Notes under the pieces: model-generated
Database searches by the model: none
Told to the model about the DNA's origin: nothing
What the model saw: the letters and a program-made list of their open reading frames with translations, nothing else
In this document: positions 15,716 through 23,449 of the stretch, piece after piece
Layout: each line of letters begins with the position of its first letter
Position numbering within the stretch: the first letter of the stretch is position 1
Made by a program: the position numbers and the translations under genes
Assembly: GCF_019636075.1 (NCBI RefSeq)
Contig: NZ_JAHBYG010000031.1
Coordinates: 1 to 51,102 of the forward strand
Source of the DNA: Ferrovibrio sp.
Lineage (GTDB): Bacteria > Pseudomonadota > Alphaproteobacteria > Ferrovibrionales > Ferrovibrionaceae
DNA length: 51,102 nucleotides
Direction: 5' to 3'

Positions 15716-16750
15716 TTGTCGAAACAGGGCCTATCCGTCACTGTCACGGGTATCAACAAGAAATTCGGCTCCCATGTGGCGCTCGACAACGTCAACATAT
15801 TCATAAAGCCAGGCGAATTCATTTCGCTGCTGGGGCCTTCCGGCTCGGGCAAAACCACCTTGCTGATGATTTTGGCCGGCTTCGCCCGCCCCGATAGCGG
15901 CAGCGTGAAGTTCGGCGAGACTGAAATGATCCGCATGCCGCCGCATAAGCGGAATATCGGTATGATGTTCCAGAATTATGCGCTGTTTCCGCATATGACC
16001 GTGGGCGAGAATGTCGCCTATCCGCTCAAATTGCGTCGCACGCCCAAGGCTGAGATCGTGCAGCGCGTTACCGCCGCGCTCGATCTGGTGAAGTTGGCTC
16101 AGTATGGCGACCGCCGTGTGGACCAATTGTCTGGCGGCCAGCGCCAGCGTGTCGCCCTGGCGCGCGCCGTGGTGTTCCAGCCGCAGGTTCTGCTGATGGA
16201 CGAGCCGCTTTCGGCGCTCGACAAAAATCTGCGCGAGCAGATGCAGATCGAAATCCGCCAGTTGCATGAAAAACTGGGCATGACCACCATCACCGTCACC
16301 CATGATCAGCGCGAGGCGCTTACCATGTCGGATCGCGTGGCGGTGATCGATCATGGCAAACTCATGCAGTTCGGCACTCCGGTGGAACTTTACGAGCGGC
16401 CGGCCAATCGTTTTGTGGCCGGTTTCATCGGGGAATCCACCTTCATCGAGCATGAGGGCCGCACTCTGGTGGTGCGCCCCGAGCGCTTGCAGGTGGAAAA
16501 GCCCGGCCAATTGAATGGCGGCGACTGGATCAAGTTTGCCGGGCGCGTGCAAAGCGTGATCTTCCAGGGCGACAGTCTGCTCAGCACGGTGCTGTTGAGC
16601 GATAAGGCCGGCGGACAGGGCGTAGCGCTGCAACTGCGCCAAACCGTTTCGCGCACTGCTGCGGGCAATGGCAGCCTTAACATAGATACCGAAGTGGAAA
16701 TCGGCCTGCATCGCGGCGATGCCATCTTCCTTGACGAGAGCAAGCAATGA
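15716..16750 (+). CDS. ABC importer ATP-binding protein, PotA type
   Basis: The cytoplasmic ATPase, 344 residues. It has Walker A GPSGSGKTT, the signature LSGGQRQRVALARA, Walker B VLLMDEPLSALD and the switch His in TVTHDQ. A C-terminal TOBE-like region from about residue 240 is typical of PotA/FbpC proteins. It powers uptake of the ligand bound by the protein at 14550. The start appears to be TTG at 15716, with AGGGA about nine bases upstream; no in-frame ATG precedes the homologous region. Its stop overlaps the first permease gene by four bases (ATGA), which means coupled translation. Confidence 0.9.
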   Translation: MSKQGLSVTVTGINKKFGSHVALDNVNIFIKPGEFISLLGPSGSGKTTLLMILAGFARPDSGSVKFGETEMIRMPPHKRNIGMMFQNYALFPHMTVGENVAYPLKLRRTPKAEIVQRVTAALDLVKLAQYGDRRVDQLSGGQRQRVALARAVVFQPQVLLMDEPLSALDKNLREQMQIEIRQLHEKLGMTTITVTHDQREALTMSDRVAVIDHGKLMQFGTPVELYERPANRFVAGFIGESTFIEHEGRTLVVRPERLQVEKPGQLNGGDWIKFAGRVQSVIFQGDSLLSTVLLSDKAGGQGVALQLRQTVSRTAAGNGSLNIDTEVEIGLHRGDAIFLDESKQ

Positions 16751-17649
16751 GCGGGCAGGGGGGCACATCGCTTGGCCTGACTGCACCTGCCGGCTTGAAC
16801 GCCGAAGGCATTGCCGAGGATATCCGCCGCGAACGCCGCAATCTGCGGCTGTTGGCCAGCCCGGCGCTGGGCCTGGTGTTGGTGCTCATCATCGGCCCGA
16901 TGCTGTGGCTGTTCTATCTGTCCTTCTACAACGAACATGGGCAATTCACCTTCGAGCATTACGCCCGCATGTTCGACGAGGGCGCCTATTTCACGATCTT
17001 CTGGACCACCTTCGAAGTCAGCGCCATCGTAACCCTGTTCTGCGCGCTGCTGGGTTATCCGCTGGCCTATCTGTTGGCACAGATGCCGGCCCGCTGGGCC
17101 AATATCGTGATGCTTGGCGTTTTGGTGCCGTTCTGGACCGCCTTGCTGGTGCGTACCTATGCCTGGCTGGTGCTGTTGCAACGCCGTGGCCTGGTTAACG
17201 ATACGCTGGTTTCCTGGGGCATCATCGACCAGCCGTTGGCATTGGTGCACAACCTCACCGGCACCCTGATCGGCATGACCCATGTCATGATTCCATTCCT
17301 GGTGCTGCCGCTTTACGCCACCATGAAAACCATTGATCCCAATCTGCTGCGGGCGTCGGGCAGTCTCGGCGCGTCGCCCACCCGGGCCTTCTGGAGCGTC
17401 TATTATCCGCTATCGGCGCCGGGCCTGTATGCCGGCATGATCCTGGTTTTCATCTTCTGCCTGGGCTTCTATGTCACCCCTGCGGTGCTGGGCGGCGGCC
17501 GTGTGATCATGATCGCGCAACGCATCGATAACAGCGTGTCGCTGTATCCAAGCTGGGGTGCCGCCTCGGCGCTAGGCGTGGTTCTGCTGTTGATTACCAT
17601 CGTACTGATGGTGGTCGGCCTGTGGATCAGCAAACTGGCGCGGAGGTAG
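16747..17649 (+). CDS. ABC importer permease, PotB type
   Basis: An integral membrane permease of 300 residues. About six hydrophobic segments start at residue 38 (LLASPALGLVLVLIIGPMLWL). The EAA-type loop (ASGSLGASPTRAFWSVYYPLS) contacts the ATPase. A 35-residue hydrophilic N-terminus precedes the first membrane segment. It forms the channel with the second permease, whose gene starts five bases after its stop. The start overlaps the ATPase stop. Confidence 0.9.
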   Translation: MSGQGGTSLGLTAPAGLNAEGIAEDIRRERRNLRLLASPALGLVLVLIIGPMLWLFYLSFYNEHGQFTFEHYARMFDEGAYFTIFWTTFEVSAIVTLFCALLGYPLAYLLAQMPARWANIVMLGVLVPFWTALLVRTYAWLVLLQRRGLVNDTLVSWGIIDQPLALVHNLTGTLIGMTHVMIPFLVLPLYATMKTIDPNLLRASGSLGASPTRAFWSVYYPLSAPGLYAGMILVFIFCLGFYVTPAVLGGGRVIMIAQRIDNSVSLYPSWGAASALGVVLLLITIVLMVVGLWISKLARR

Positions 17650-17653
17650 GGCA

Positions 17654-18451
17654 ATGGAAAGCCATATCCCGCATAGCCATCGCCTCTGGTTGTATATCCT
17701 GGTCGGCATCCTGCTGGCGTTTTTGATCCTGCCCAGCCTGTTGGTTGTGCCGATGTCGTTCAACCATTCCACCTTGATGGTGTTCCCGCCCCAGCGCTGG
17801 TCGCTGCGCTGGTATCAGAATTTTCTCAACAACCCCACTTGGTTCGATTCCTTCGTCATCTCGTTGAAGGTGGCGGTGCTTACCATGATCGTGGCCACGC
17901 CGATCGGTGTGGCTGCGGCCTATTCGCTGCATGTCGGCAGTTTCCGTTTCCGCCGATTGATCGAATTCATTCTCACCCTGCCGATGCTGGTGCCGGTAAT
18001 TCTGATGGCGATCGGTTTGTTCTTCGTGTACGCGCGCTTCAGCATGATCAACAGCATTTTAGGCCTGGTGCTGGCCTACACGTTGCTCTCCATCCCATTC
18101 GTGCTGATCACGGTCGCTGCCGGTTTGAAAACCTATGATATGTCGCAGGAGATGGTGGCCCGCAGCCTGGGGGCGTCGTGGTTCGTGGCGTTCTTCACGG
18201 TTACGTTGCCGCAGATTAAGCTGTCGGTGATTTCAGGGGCATTGTTTGCCTTCATCATCGCTTTCGATGAGGTGGTGATCGCGCAGTTCCTGTCCGGCGG
18301 CTCCAATGCCACCCTTACCAAAGTGATGTTCGCCTCGGTGCGCGATGAGATCGATCCAACCATCGCAGCTGTATCCACAATTCTGCTTTTCGTCACCATT
18401 CTGCCGCCTATGTTGCTGCATATCGTGGCATCCCATAAGCGTTCCAAATGA
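17654..18451 (+). CDS. ABC importer permease, PotC type
   Basis: The second permease, 265 residues, with six predicted membrane segments, the first at LWLYILVGILLAFLILPSLL. The EAA loop reads ARSLGASWFVAFFTVTLPQI. Together with the 16747 product, the ATPase and the binding protein it makes a complete Pot-type importer. The order binding protein, ATPase, permease, permease matches PotF-G-H-I systems. The alpha/beta hydrolase gene follows after 31 bases, so it is probably co-transcribed and may act on the imported compound. Confidence 0.9.
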   Translation: MESHIPHSHRLWLYILVGILLAFLILPSLLVVPMSFNHSTLMVFPPQRWSLRWYQNFLNNPTWFDSFVISLKVAVLTMIVATPIGVAAAYSLHVGSFRFRRLIEFILTLPMLVPVILMAIGLFFVYARFSMINSILGLVLAYTLLSIPFVLITVAAGLKTYDMSQEMVARSLGASWFVAFFTVTLPQIKLSVISGALFAFIIAFDEVVIAQFLSGGSNATLTKVMFASVRDEIDPTIAAVSTILLFVTILPPMLLHIVASHKRSK

Positions 18452-18482
18452 TAGTTGGCATTAAGGCATCTGGGAGTAAGTG

Positions 18483-19346
18483 ATGTTTGTGAAATATGCG
18501 GAAATCAACGGCGCCCGCACCCGTTATTACGATGCCGGGCCGGAGCAGTCGGCGTTGCCGCCGGTTATCCTGCTGCATGGCGTGGGCTCTTCGTCTGATA
18601 CCTGGATCTATACCGTGCAGGCGCTGGAGAAACAGCAGCGTGTGATCGCCATGGATTTGCCGGGCCATGGCTTTTCAGCCACCGTGCCCTATGAGGGCGC
18701 GCCGCAGGCCCATATGCTGGATCAGATCATCGGCTTGATTGATCATCTGGGTTTCCAGCGGTTTTCGATTGCCGGCAGTTCCTATGGTGCCATGATGGCG
18801 CTGCTGGTGTATTTCCGGCTGAAGTCGCGGGTGGAGCGTATCGTGCTGCTATCCAGTGCCACGGCCACGATTCCTGACGAGCAGCGGCTGGAAAGCCTGA
18901 AGAAGGCATTCAACAGCAGCATCGACGCCTACCGAGCCCCCACGATCGAAACCGTGATCGGCCGCATGAAGAACCTGTTCCACAATGCCGACCGCATTCC
19001 GCGCGAGTTGGCTTTGCTGCAACTCAATATCTTCTCGCAGCCCGGCATGCGCGACAATTTCGAGAAGCTGATGCGTAACCTGATGAACCTGGAGGCGGTG
19101 AAGCCGTTTGCGGTGGATGGCCGTTTCGGCGAGATCGAGGCGCCGATGCTGATGCTCTGGGGCCTCAACGACAAGCAGGTGGATGTGCCGCTGGCACGCA
19201 AGCTGGCGGCTCAGGCGAAGAACGCCTATTTCATCGGTATCGAAGAGAGCGGCCATATTCCGCATCTCGAGCAGGCCGAGAAAACCAATGGCCATATGGC
19301 GGGATTCCTGGCCGGTGGCGACTTTTCGAAATACAAAGCCGCCTGA
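18483..19346 (+). CDS. alpha/beta hydrolase, meta-cleavage-product-hydrolase/NicD-like
   Basis: A cytoplasmic hydrolase of 287 residues. It has an oxyanion HGVG motif near residue 38 and the nucleophile Ser in GSSYG near residue 101. The acid is probably the Asp of GLNDKQVD near residue 227, and the catalytic His is in ESGHIPHLE near residue 255. The layout matches C-C bond hydrolases of aromatic meta-cleavage pathways and amide/formamide hydrolases such as NicD. It is the last gene of the importer transcript and is followed by a strong terminator. With an M29/NicX-like gene in the same block, a role in opening or deformylating a ring-cleavage product is attractive but unproven. The ATG at 18483 is preferred over the adjacent GTG at 18480. 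Confidence 0.85.
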   Translation: MFVKYAEINGARTRYYDAGPEQSALPPVILLHGVGSSSDTWIYTVQALEKQQRVIAMDLPGHGFSATVPYEGAPQAHMLDQIIGLIDHLGFQRFSIAGSSYGAMMALLVYFRLKSRVERIVLLSSATATIPDEQRLESLKKAFNSSIDAYRAPTIETVIGRMKNLFHNADRIPRELALLQLNIFSQPGMRDNFEKLMRNLMNLEAVKPFAVDGRFGEIEAPMLMLWGLNDKQVDVPLARKLAAQAKNAYFIGIEESGHIPHLEQAEKTNGHMAGFLAGGDFSKYKAA

Positions 19347-19370
19347 GCGCAATCGTATTTGTGCACGCAT

Positions 19371-19403
19371 AAAAAAGGCCGGTCTTTCTGACCGGCCTTT
19401 TTT
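19371..19403. terminator. bidirectional intrinsic terminator
   Basis: AAAAAAGGCCGGTC and GACCGGCCTTTTTT are perfect 14-base arms around a 5-base loop, with A and T runs on the two sides. It lies between the convergent alpha/beta hydrolase and flgH genes, so it can stop transcription from both directions. It marks the border between the catabolic block and the flagellar cluster. Confidence 0.95.
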
Positions 19404-19436
19404 CCGTTTCCCGCCTGGATGATCGGGGCTTGCCGA

Positions 19437-20237
19437 TCAGAACGGGAAGAGGATGTCGTAGATCTGCTGGCCGTAGCGCGCCTGCTGCATGTTACTCAGC
19501 AGGCCCCGGCCGCCGTAAGCGATGCGGGCTTCGGCCATCTGGGTGTGGTTCACCGTGTTGGTGGCGGTGATGTCTTCCGGCCGCACGATGCCCTGCACGA
19601 TCAATTCGCGCACTTCGTTGTTCACGCGGATTTCCTGTTTGCCCTGCACCACCATGTTGCCGTTCGGCAGCACCTGGGTGACGATGCCGGCGATGCGCAT
19701 GGTGATCTGTTCCTGGCGATCCACCTGGCCACGGCCCTGCACCTGCGAGGTGGAGGTAACGCCGATCAGGGAATCCGGGTTGGCATTGTTGAACACGCGG
19801 TTCAGGGCCGAGGCCACGCCCGCGCCGGTCAGTACGCCGCCGGCGCCATCGGCTGCGGCTTCCAGGCCGAGGAAGTTCGGCAGACCGGCATTCTCGCGGT
19901 TGTCGCGCGAGGCCGTGGTGTTGTTCTGCAGGGTGGCGCGTTCCTGGATATCCACGTTTACGGTCAGGATGTCGCCCACCTTGGAGGCGCGATGATCCTT
20001 GAAGAATTGCCGCGAACCCGGGCGCCACAGCGAGTTGGAATGCCGCGCGGTCACTTCGCCGGCCGGCATCGGCAGGCTCACCGGGCGGTAGTCGCGCATC
20101 TCGGTCGGGTTCTCGATCTTGCTCAGCGCCGGCGTCTTGCCGACTTCCGACAGGCGGCTGACATCGCAGGCGCCCAGCATCAGGGCGATGCTGCCCATGA
20201 TTGCGAGCTGCGGGAGGATGCGGAGGGAGCGGATCAT
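19437..20237 (-). CDS. flgH: flagellar L-ring lipoprotein FlgH
   Basis: The outer-membrane L-ring protein, 266 residues, which forms the bushing around the flagellar rod. A lipoprotein signal ends in the lipobox LGAC with Cys24. The mature part shows the FlgH hallmarks: SLWRPGSRQFFKDHRASKVGDI, TVNVDIQERATLQN, and a C-terminal GRGLLSNMQQARYGQQ stretch. It is the last gene of the minus-strand flgF-flgG-flgA-flgH operon, 43 bases after flgA, and ends before a bidirectional terminator. Confidence 0.96.
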   Translation of the reverse strand: MIRSLRILPQLAIMGSIALMLGACDVSRLSEVGKTPALSKIENPTEMRDYRPVSLPMPAGEVTARHSNSLWRPGSRQFFKDHRASKVGDILTVNVDIQERATLQNNTTASRDNRENAGLPNFLGLEAAADGAGGVLTGAGVASALNRVFNNANPDSLIGVTSTSQVQGRGQVDRQEQITMRIAGIVTQVLPNGNMVVQGKQEIRVNNEVRELIVQGIVRPEDITATNTVNHTQMAEARIAYGGRGLLSNMQQARYGQQIYDILFPF

Positions 20238-20280
20238 GATGCGGTTTCCTTCTGAAGCCTTCTGGCCGTAGCCGGATGTA

Positions 20281-21066
20281 TCAATTGCTGGCGATCAACC
20301 GCGCGGCGGTGATCACCTGAACCTGGTTGGGCGCCACGATGGTGGCTTGCACGATCTTCTTGCTTTGCAGGTTGGTCACCTGGATCACATCGCCGATCGC
20401 GCCGCCTTCGATGGCGCGGCCGGAGGTGGTGATGGTCAGGCCCGGCACGGTGGCGATCATGGTGACCAGGGCATTCTTGTTCACTGCTTCCGGGCGGCTC
20501 AGATCGGCGCTGCGGATCGGCTGGCCCATGCCCAGCGAGCGGCGCGGGGTCTGACCGATAACGTCTTCCACCCGTTCGATATAGTCGCTGCCATAGCGGC
20601 CGGCGGGCATCTGGCGCCATTCCACATCGTTGGCGGTGATGGTGTCGCCAGGTGCCACGCGGTTGCGCAGTACCGGCAGGGCTTCCACGCTGGTGGCGCG
20701 GCCAGACAGGCGGATTTCCTCGCGCAGGCCGTTTGCCGCCACCTGGGCATTGAAGCGGCCCGAGCGGCCATCGTAGCTGAACTGCTCCAGGCGCCAGGCG
20801 GCATCCTGCGGCAGCATGAAGCCGTTGTCGCGGCCATGGAAGGCGATTTCCACCGGCTTGCCGCCATTGTGCTTGCGCACCAATTCGGCCAGGCGCTGCG
20901 CCACTTCGCGTTCGCCGACATAACGACCCATCTGTTTGCCGGCGGCCTGAGACATACCCTGGGGCGCCGCTGCAAGCTGCGTCTGCGCGGCGACCGGCAT
21001 GGCCAGACCGGCAGCCAGGGCACCAGCGAGAGCAGAGGCGAGGAGGGTGGTGCGGATCGACAGCAT
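20281..21066 (-). CDS. flgA: flagellar basal-body P-ring formation chaperone FlgA
   Basis: A periplasmic chaperone of 261 residues needed for P-ring assembly. The signal peptide (LLASALAGALAAGLAMPVAAQ) is followed by a variable region, then the SAF-like C-terminal domain from about residue 130 with LRNRVAPGDTITANDVEW and GQTPRRSLGMGQPIRSADL. The conserved end reads IQVTNLQSKKIVQATIV. I chose the ATG at 21066, preceded by GGAGAAAA; an ATG eight codons earlier would overlap the flgG stop. The usual partner flgI is not in this cluster. Confidence 0.93.
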   Translation of the reverse strand: MLSIRTTLLASALAGALAAGLAMPVAAQTQLAAAPQGMSQAAGKQMGRYVGEREVAQRLAELVRKHNGGKPVEIAFHGRDNGFMLPQDAAWRLEQFSYDGRSGRFNAQVAANGLREEIRLSGRATSVEALPVLRNRVAPGDTITANDVEWRQMPAGRYGSDYIERVEDVIGQTPRRSLGMGQPIRSADLSRPEAVNKNALVTMIATVPGLTITTSGRAIEGGAIGDVIQVTNLQSKKIVQATIVAPNQVQVITAARLIASN

Positions 21067-21089
21067 GGCTTTTCTCCGTATCCCGTGCA

Positions 21090-21875
21090 TCAGCGCAGGC
21101 GCGTGGTGGTCTGCAGCATTTCGTCGGAGGTGGTGATCACCTTCGAGTTCATGTCGTAGGCGCGCTGGGCAGTGATCAGGTTGGTGATTTCCTGCACCGG
21201 ATTGACGTTGGAGGTTTCCAGATAGCCCTGTCGCAGTGTGCCCAGGCCCTGGGTGTTGGGATTGCCCACCTGCGGCTGGCCCGAGGCCGGGGTTTCCAGG
21301 AACAGGTTGTCGCCGGTGGCTTCCAGGCCGGCTTCGTTGATGAAGTTGGCAAGCTGGATCTGGCCCAGCTGCTGCGGCTGCGCCTGGCCAGCCAGGCGGG
21401 CTTCCACGATGCCGGTCACGTCCACGCTCACGCTCAGCGCGCCTTGCGGCACGGTGATGTTGGGGTTCAGCAGGTAGCCATCGGCATTCACGATCTGGCC
21501 TTGGCCGTTCACCTGGAAGGAGCCGGCGCGGGTATAGGCGGTTTCGCCAGAGGGCAGGGTGATCTGGAAGAAGCCCTTGCCGTTGATGGCGAGATCGTAG
21601 GTGTTGCCGGTGGAGTTCAGGTTGCCCTGCTCATGGATGCGGTAAACGCCGGCGGTGCGCACGCCCACGCCGATCTGGATGCCAGACGGCACGATGGTGT
21701 TGGCATCCGACGAGGTGGCGCCCGGGCGGCGCTGGTTCTGGTACAGCAGATCCTGGAATTCAGCGCGCTGGCGCTTGAAGCCGGTGGTGCTCATGTTGGC
21801 GATGTTATTCGAGATAACTTCGACGTTGAGCTGCTGTGCCATCATGCCGGTGGCGCCGGTGTTGAGCGAACGCAT
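21090..21875 (-). CDS. flgG: flagellar distal rod protein FlgG
   Basis: The distal rod subunit, 261 residues, the standard length. The N-terminal rod motif MRSLNTGATGMMAQQLNVEVISNNIAN is typical of FlgG, as are INGKGFFQI and the C-terminal QGYLETSNVNPVQEITNLITAQRAYDMNSK. It is exported by the flagellar type III system without a cleaved signal. It lies 31 bases after flgF on the same strand and is co-transcribed from the sigma-54 promoter upstream of flgF. Confidence 0.97.
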   Translation of the reverse strand: MRSLNTGATGMMAQQLNVEVISNNIANMSTTGFKRQRAEFQDLLYQNQRRPGATSSDANTIVPSGIQIGVGVRTAGVYRIHEQGNLNSTGNTYDLAINGKGFFQITLPSGETAYTRAGSFQVNGQGQIVNADGYLLNPNITVPQGALSVSVDVTGIVEARLAGQAQPQQLGQIQLANFINEAGLEATGDNLFLETPASGQPQVGNPNTQGLGTLRQGYLETSNVNPVQEITNLITAQRAYDMNSKVITTSDEMLQTTTRLR

Positions 21876-21906
21876 GGCTCTCTCCTTCCTCTATCTCAAT
21901 CTACGA

Positions 21907-22638
21907 TCAGGCGTTGCCGCTGCGGCCCAGGCGTTCCACCGCCTTGCGCAACCGGTCATGTTCGCCGTCGATCAGGTTCTGGGTGTTCTGGTATTGCCGC
22001 ATCAGTTCGATCATGTTGGTCATTTCCAGGATCGGCTCCACGTTGGAGCTTTCCAGCAGGCCCTGGCTGATATTGGTCAGCTGCGGAGCCGGCTTGGGCT
22101 CCAGGTCGGTGGCGTAGAGGCCCTGGGCGGTCTTGCGCAGGCCCTGTTCGTTTTCGAAGGTCACCAGGTCGATTTTGCCCACCTGCTCCTGGCCCACGGT
22201 GATGGTGCCGTCCACGGCGATGGCCGGGCGGTCGGACAGGTTCTGCGGGAACTTGATTTCGCGGCCGCGATTGTCGAGCACCGGATGGCCGCCCGAGGTG
22301 ACCAGGCGGCGGTCATCGTCCAGGCGCAGGTTGCCATCGCGGGTAAAGCGGCGGCCCTGGGGAGTATCCACCGACATATAGCCTTCGCCGTTGATGGCGA
22401 TATCCAGCGGATTTCCGGTAGAAACCAGCTTGCCGGGAGCGAAATTGCGCAGCACGCCGGTATCGGTCACGAAGCTGGTGCGGTTATTCTTCACGTCGCG
22501 GGAGAGGAATTCCTCGAACATGATCCGCTCGCCCTTGTAGGCATTGGAATTCATGTTCGCCAGGTTATTGGCGATAACATCCATCTCGCGCCGCATGGTG
22601 GAGAGGCGGGATAGTCCGATGTAGCTCGCGTTTTCCAT
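21907..22638 (-). CDS. flgF: flagellar proximal rod protein FlgF
   Basis: A proximal rod protein of 243 residues. It shows the rod N-terminus (SYIGLSRLSTMRREMDVIAN then NLANMNSNAYKGE), the central DIAINGEGYMSVDTPQG and the C-terminal QGLLESSNVEPILEMTNMIELMRQYQNTQ. It heads the flgF-flgG-flgA-flgH operon. The ATG at 22638 follows AGGAAG. A sigma-54 type promoter lies 55-70 bases upstream, the pattern of a middle or late flagellar operon. Confidence 0.96.
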   Translation of the reverse strand: MENASYIGLSRLSTMRREMDVIANNLANMNSNAYKGERIMFEEFLSRDVKNNRTSFVTDTGVLRNFAPGKLVSTGNPLDIAINGEGYMSVDTPQGRRFTRDGNLRLDDDRRLVTSGGHPVLDNRGREIKFPQNLSDRPAIAVDGTITVGQEQVGKIDLVTFENEQGLRKTAQGLYATDLEPKPAPQLTNISQGLLESSNVEPILEMTNMIELMRQYQNTQNLIDGEHDRLRKAVERLGRSGNA

Positions 22639-22692
22639 GGCAGGGTCTTCCTGTAATATCGTGTCGGCCAGGGCCGGGTTCGCGGATTTAAT

Positions 22693-22708
22693 TGCAGGGC
22701 CCGTGCCA
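22693..22708 (-). promoter_or_regulatory. sigma-54 (RpoN) promoter of the flgF operon
   Basis: On the minus strand the sequence reads TGGCACGGGCCCTGCA. It has the -24 GG and -12 GC elements exactly 12 bases apart as in TGGCAC-N5-TTGCA, with only the first T of TTGC changed to C. It points toward flgF, and transcription would begin near 22682. Flagellar rod and ring operons in many alphaproteobacteria are RpoN-dependent, with an FlbD-type activator. I could not identify an activator site with confidence. Confidence 0.78.
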
Positions 22709-22791
22709 ACTTATTAAAGTGTTGAAATATCAGAGTTTTCTAATGGAAAGAGGGGGCTGTGGCGGTTTTTGCCGGTAGATCGCCCCAGCCC

Positions 22792-22812
22792 ACCCGGCAA
22801 AATCTGCCGGGT
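22792..22812 (+). other. hairpin in the flgF/fliL divergent region
   Basis: ACCCGGCA and TGCCGGGT form an 8-base stem with a 5-base loop, with the last stem base beginning a TTTT run on the plus strand. No plus-strand gene ends upstream, so a terminator role is unlikely; it could be structure upstream of or within the fliL leader. The rest of this 289-base gap holds the sigma-54 promoter of flgF and presumably the fliL promoter, which I could not locate. Confidence 0.35.
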
Positions 22813-22927
22813 TTTGACGAAACGTTAACCCGGCTGCTTTACCCAGTTCAGGGCAAGTAGAGGAATCGTGCGGGCCAGCCCTGTCGGGTGGCACGTTATA
22901 TATAGGCGGTAGGCGGGCGAAGGGCCG

Positions 22928-23425
22928 ATGGCTGACGAAACCGAAGGCGCGGAAGGCGAAGGCACAGAGGGCAAGAAGAAGCTCTCCGGCAAGCGCATGA
23001 TCATCTTCATCGTAATTCCGCTGGTCTTGCTGCTGCTGATCGGCGGCGCCGGCGCGGCGTATTTCCTCGGCGTGTTTGGCGGCAAGAAGGTTGAAGAACC
23101 CAAGCCCGAGCCGCCCAAGGTGACCGTATTCCACGATCTGCCTGACATTCTCGTGAACCTGAATGCGACGGGACGGCAGGCATCCTATCTCAAGCTGAAG
23201 GTGGCGCTGGAACACCAGGAGCCGCTTTCGACGCCGAAGCTGAACGAATTGATGCCGCGCGTGATCGACAATTTCCAGGTCTATCTGCGCGAATTGCGCC
23301 CCGACGACCTTGTGGGTTCGGCGGGGCTGTATCGCTTGAAGGAAGAGTTGCTGATCCGCGTCAACCAGGCAGTGGCGCCGATCAGGATCAACGATGTGCT
23401 GTTCAAGGAAATGCTGATCCAGTAG
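22928..23425 (+). CDS. fliL: flagellar basal body-associated protein FliL
   Basis: An inner-membrane protein of 165 residues associated with the stator and basal body. A short acidic and Lys-rich cytoplasmic start precedes one membrane segment at about residues 24-45 (RMIIFIVIPLVLLLLIGGAG). The periplasmic FliL domain follows, with FHDLPDILVNLNATGRQASYLKLKVALE. It heads the plus-strand group fliL-fliM-DUF6468-motE-like, the usual alphaproteobacterial order, with fliM 24 bases downstream. Confidence 0.93.
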   Translation: MADETEGAEGEGTEGKKKLSGKRMIIFIVIPLVLLLLIGGAGAAYFLGVFGGKKVEEPKPEPPKVTVFHDLPDILVNLNATGRQASYLKLKVALEHQEPLSTPKLNELMPRVIDNFQVYLRELRPDDLVGSAGLYRLKEELLIRVNQAVAPIRINDVLFKEMLIQ

Positions 23426-23449
23426 CTGGATCGCAACGCGGGCACGGAT

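Noticed and set aside
22870..22927. Second sigma-54 promoter before fliL at GTGGCACGTTATATATAG
   Set aside because: It has a -24-like TGGCACG but no GC at the -12 position.
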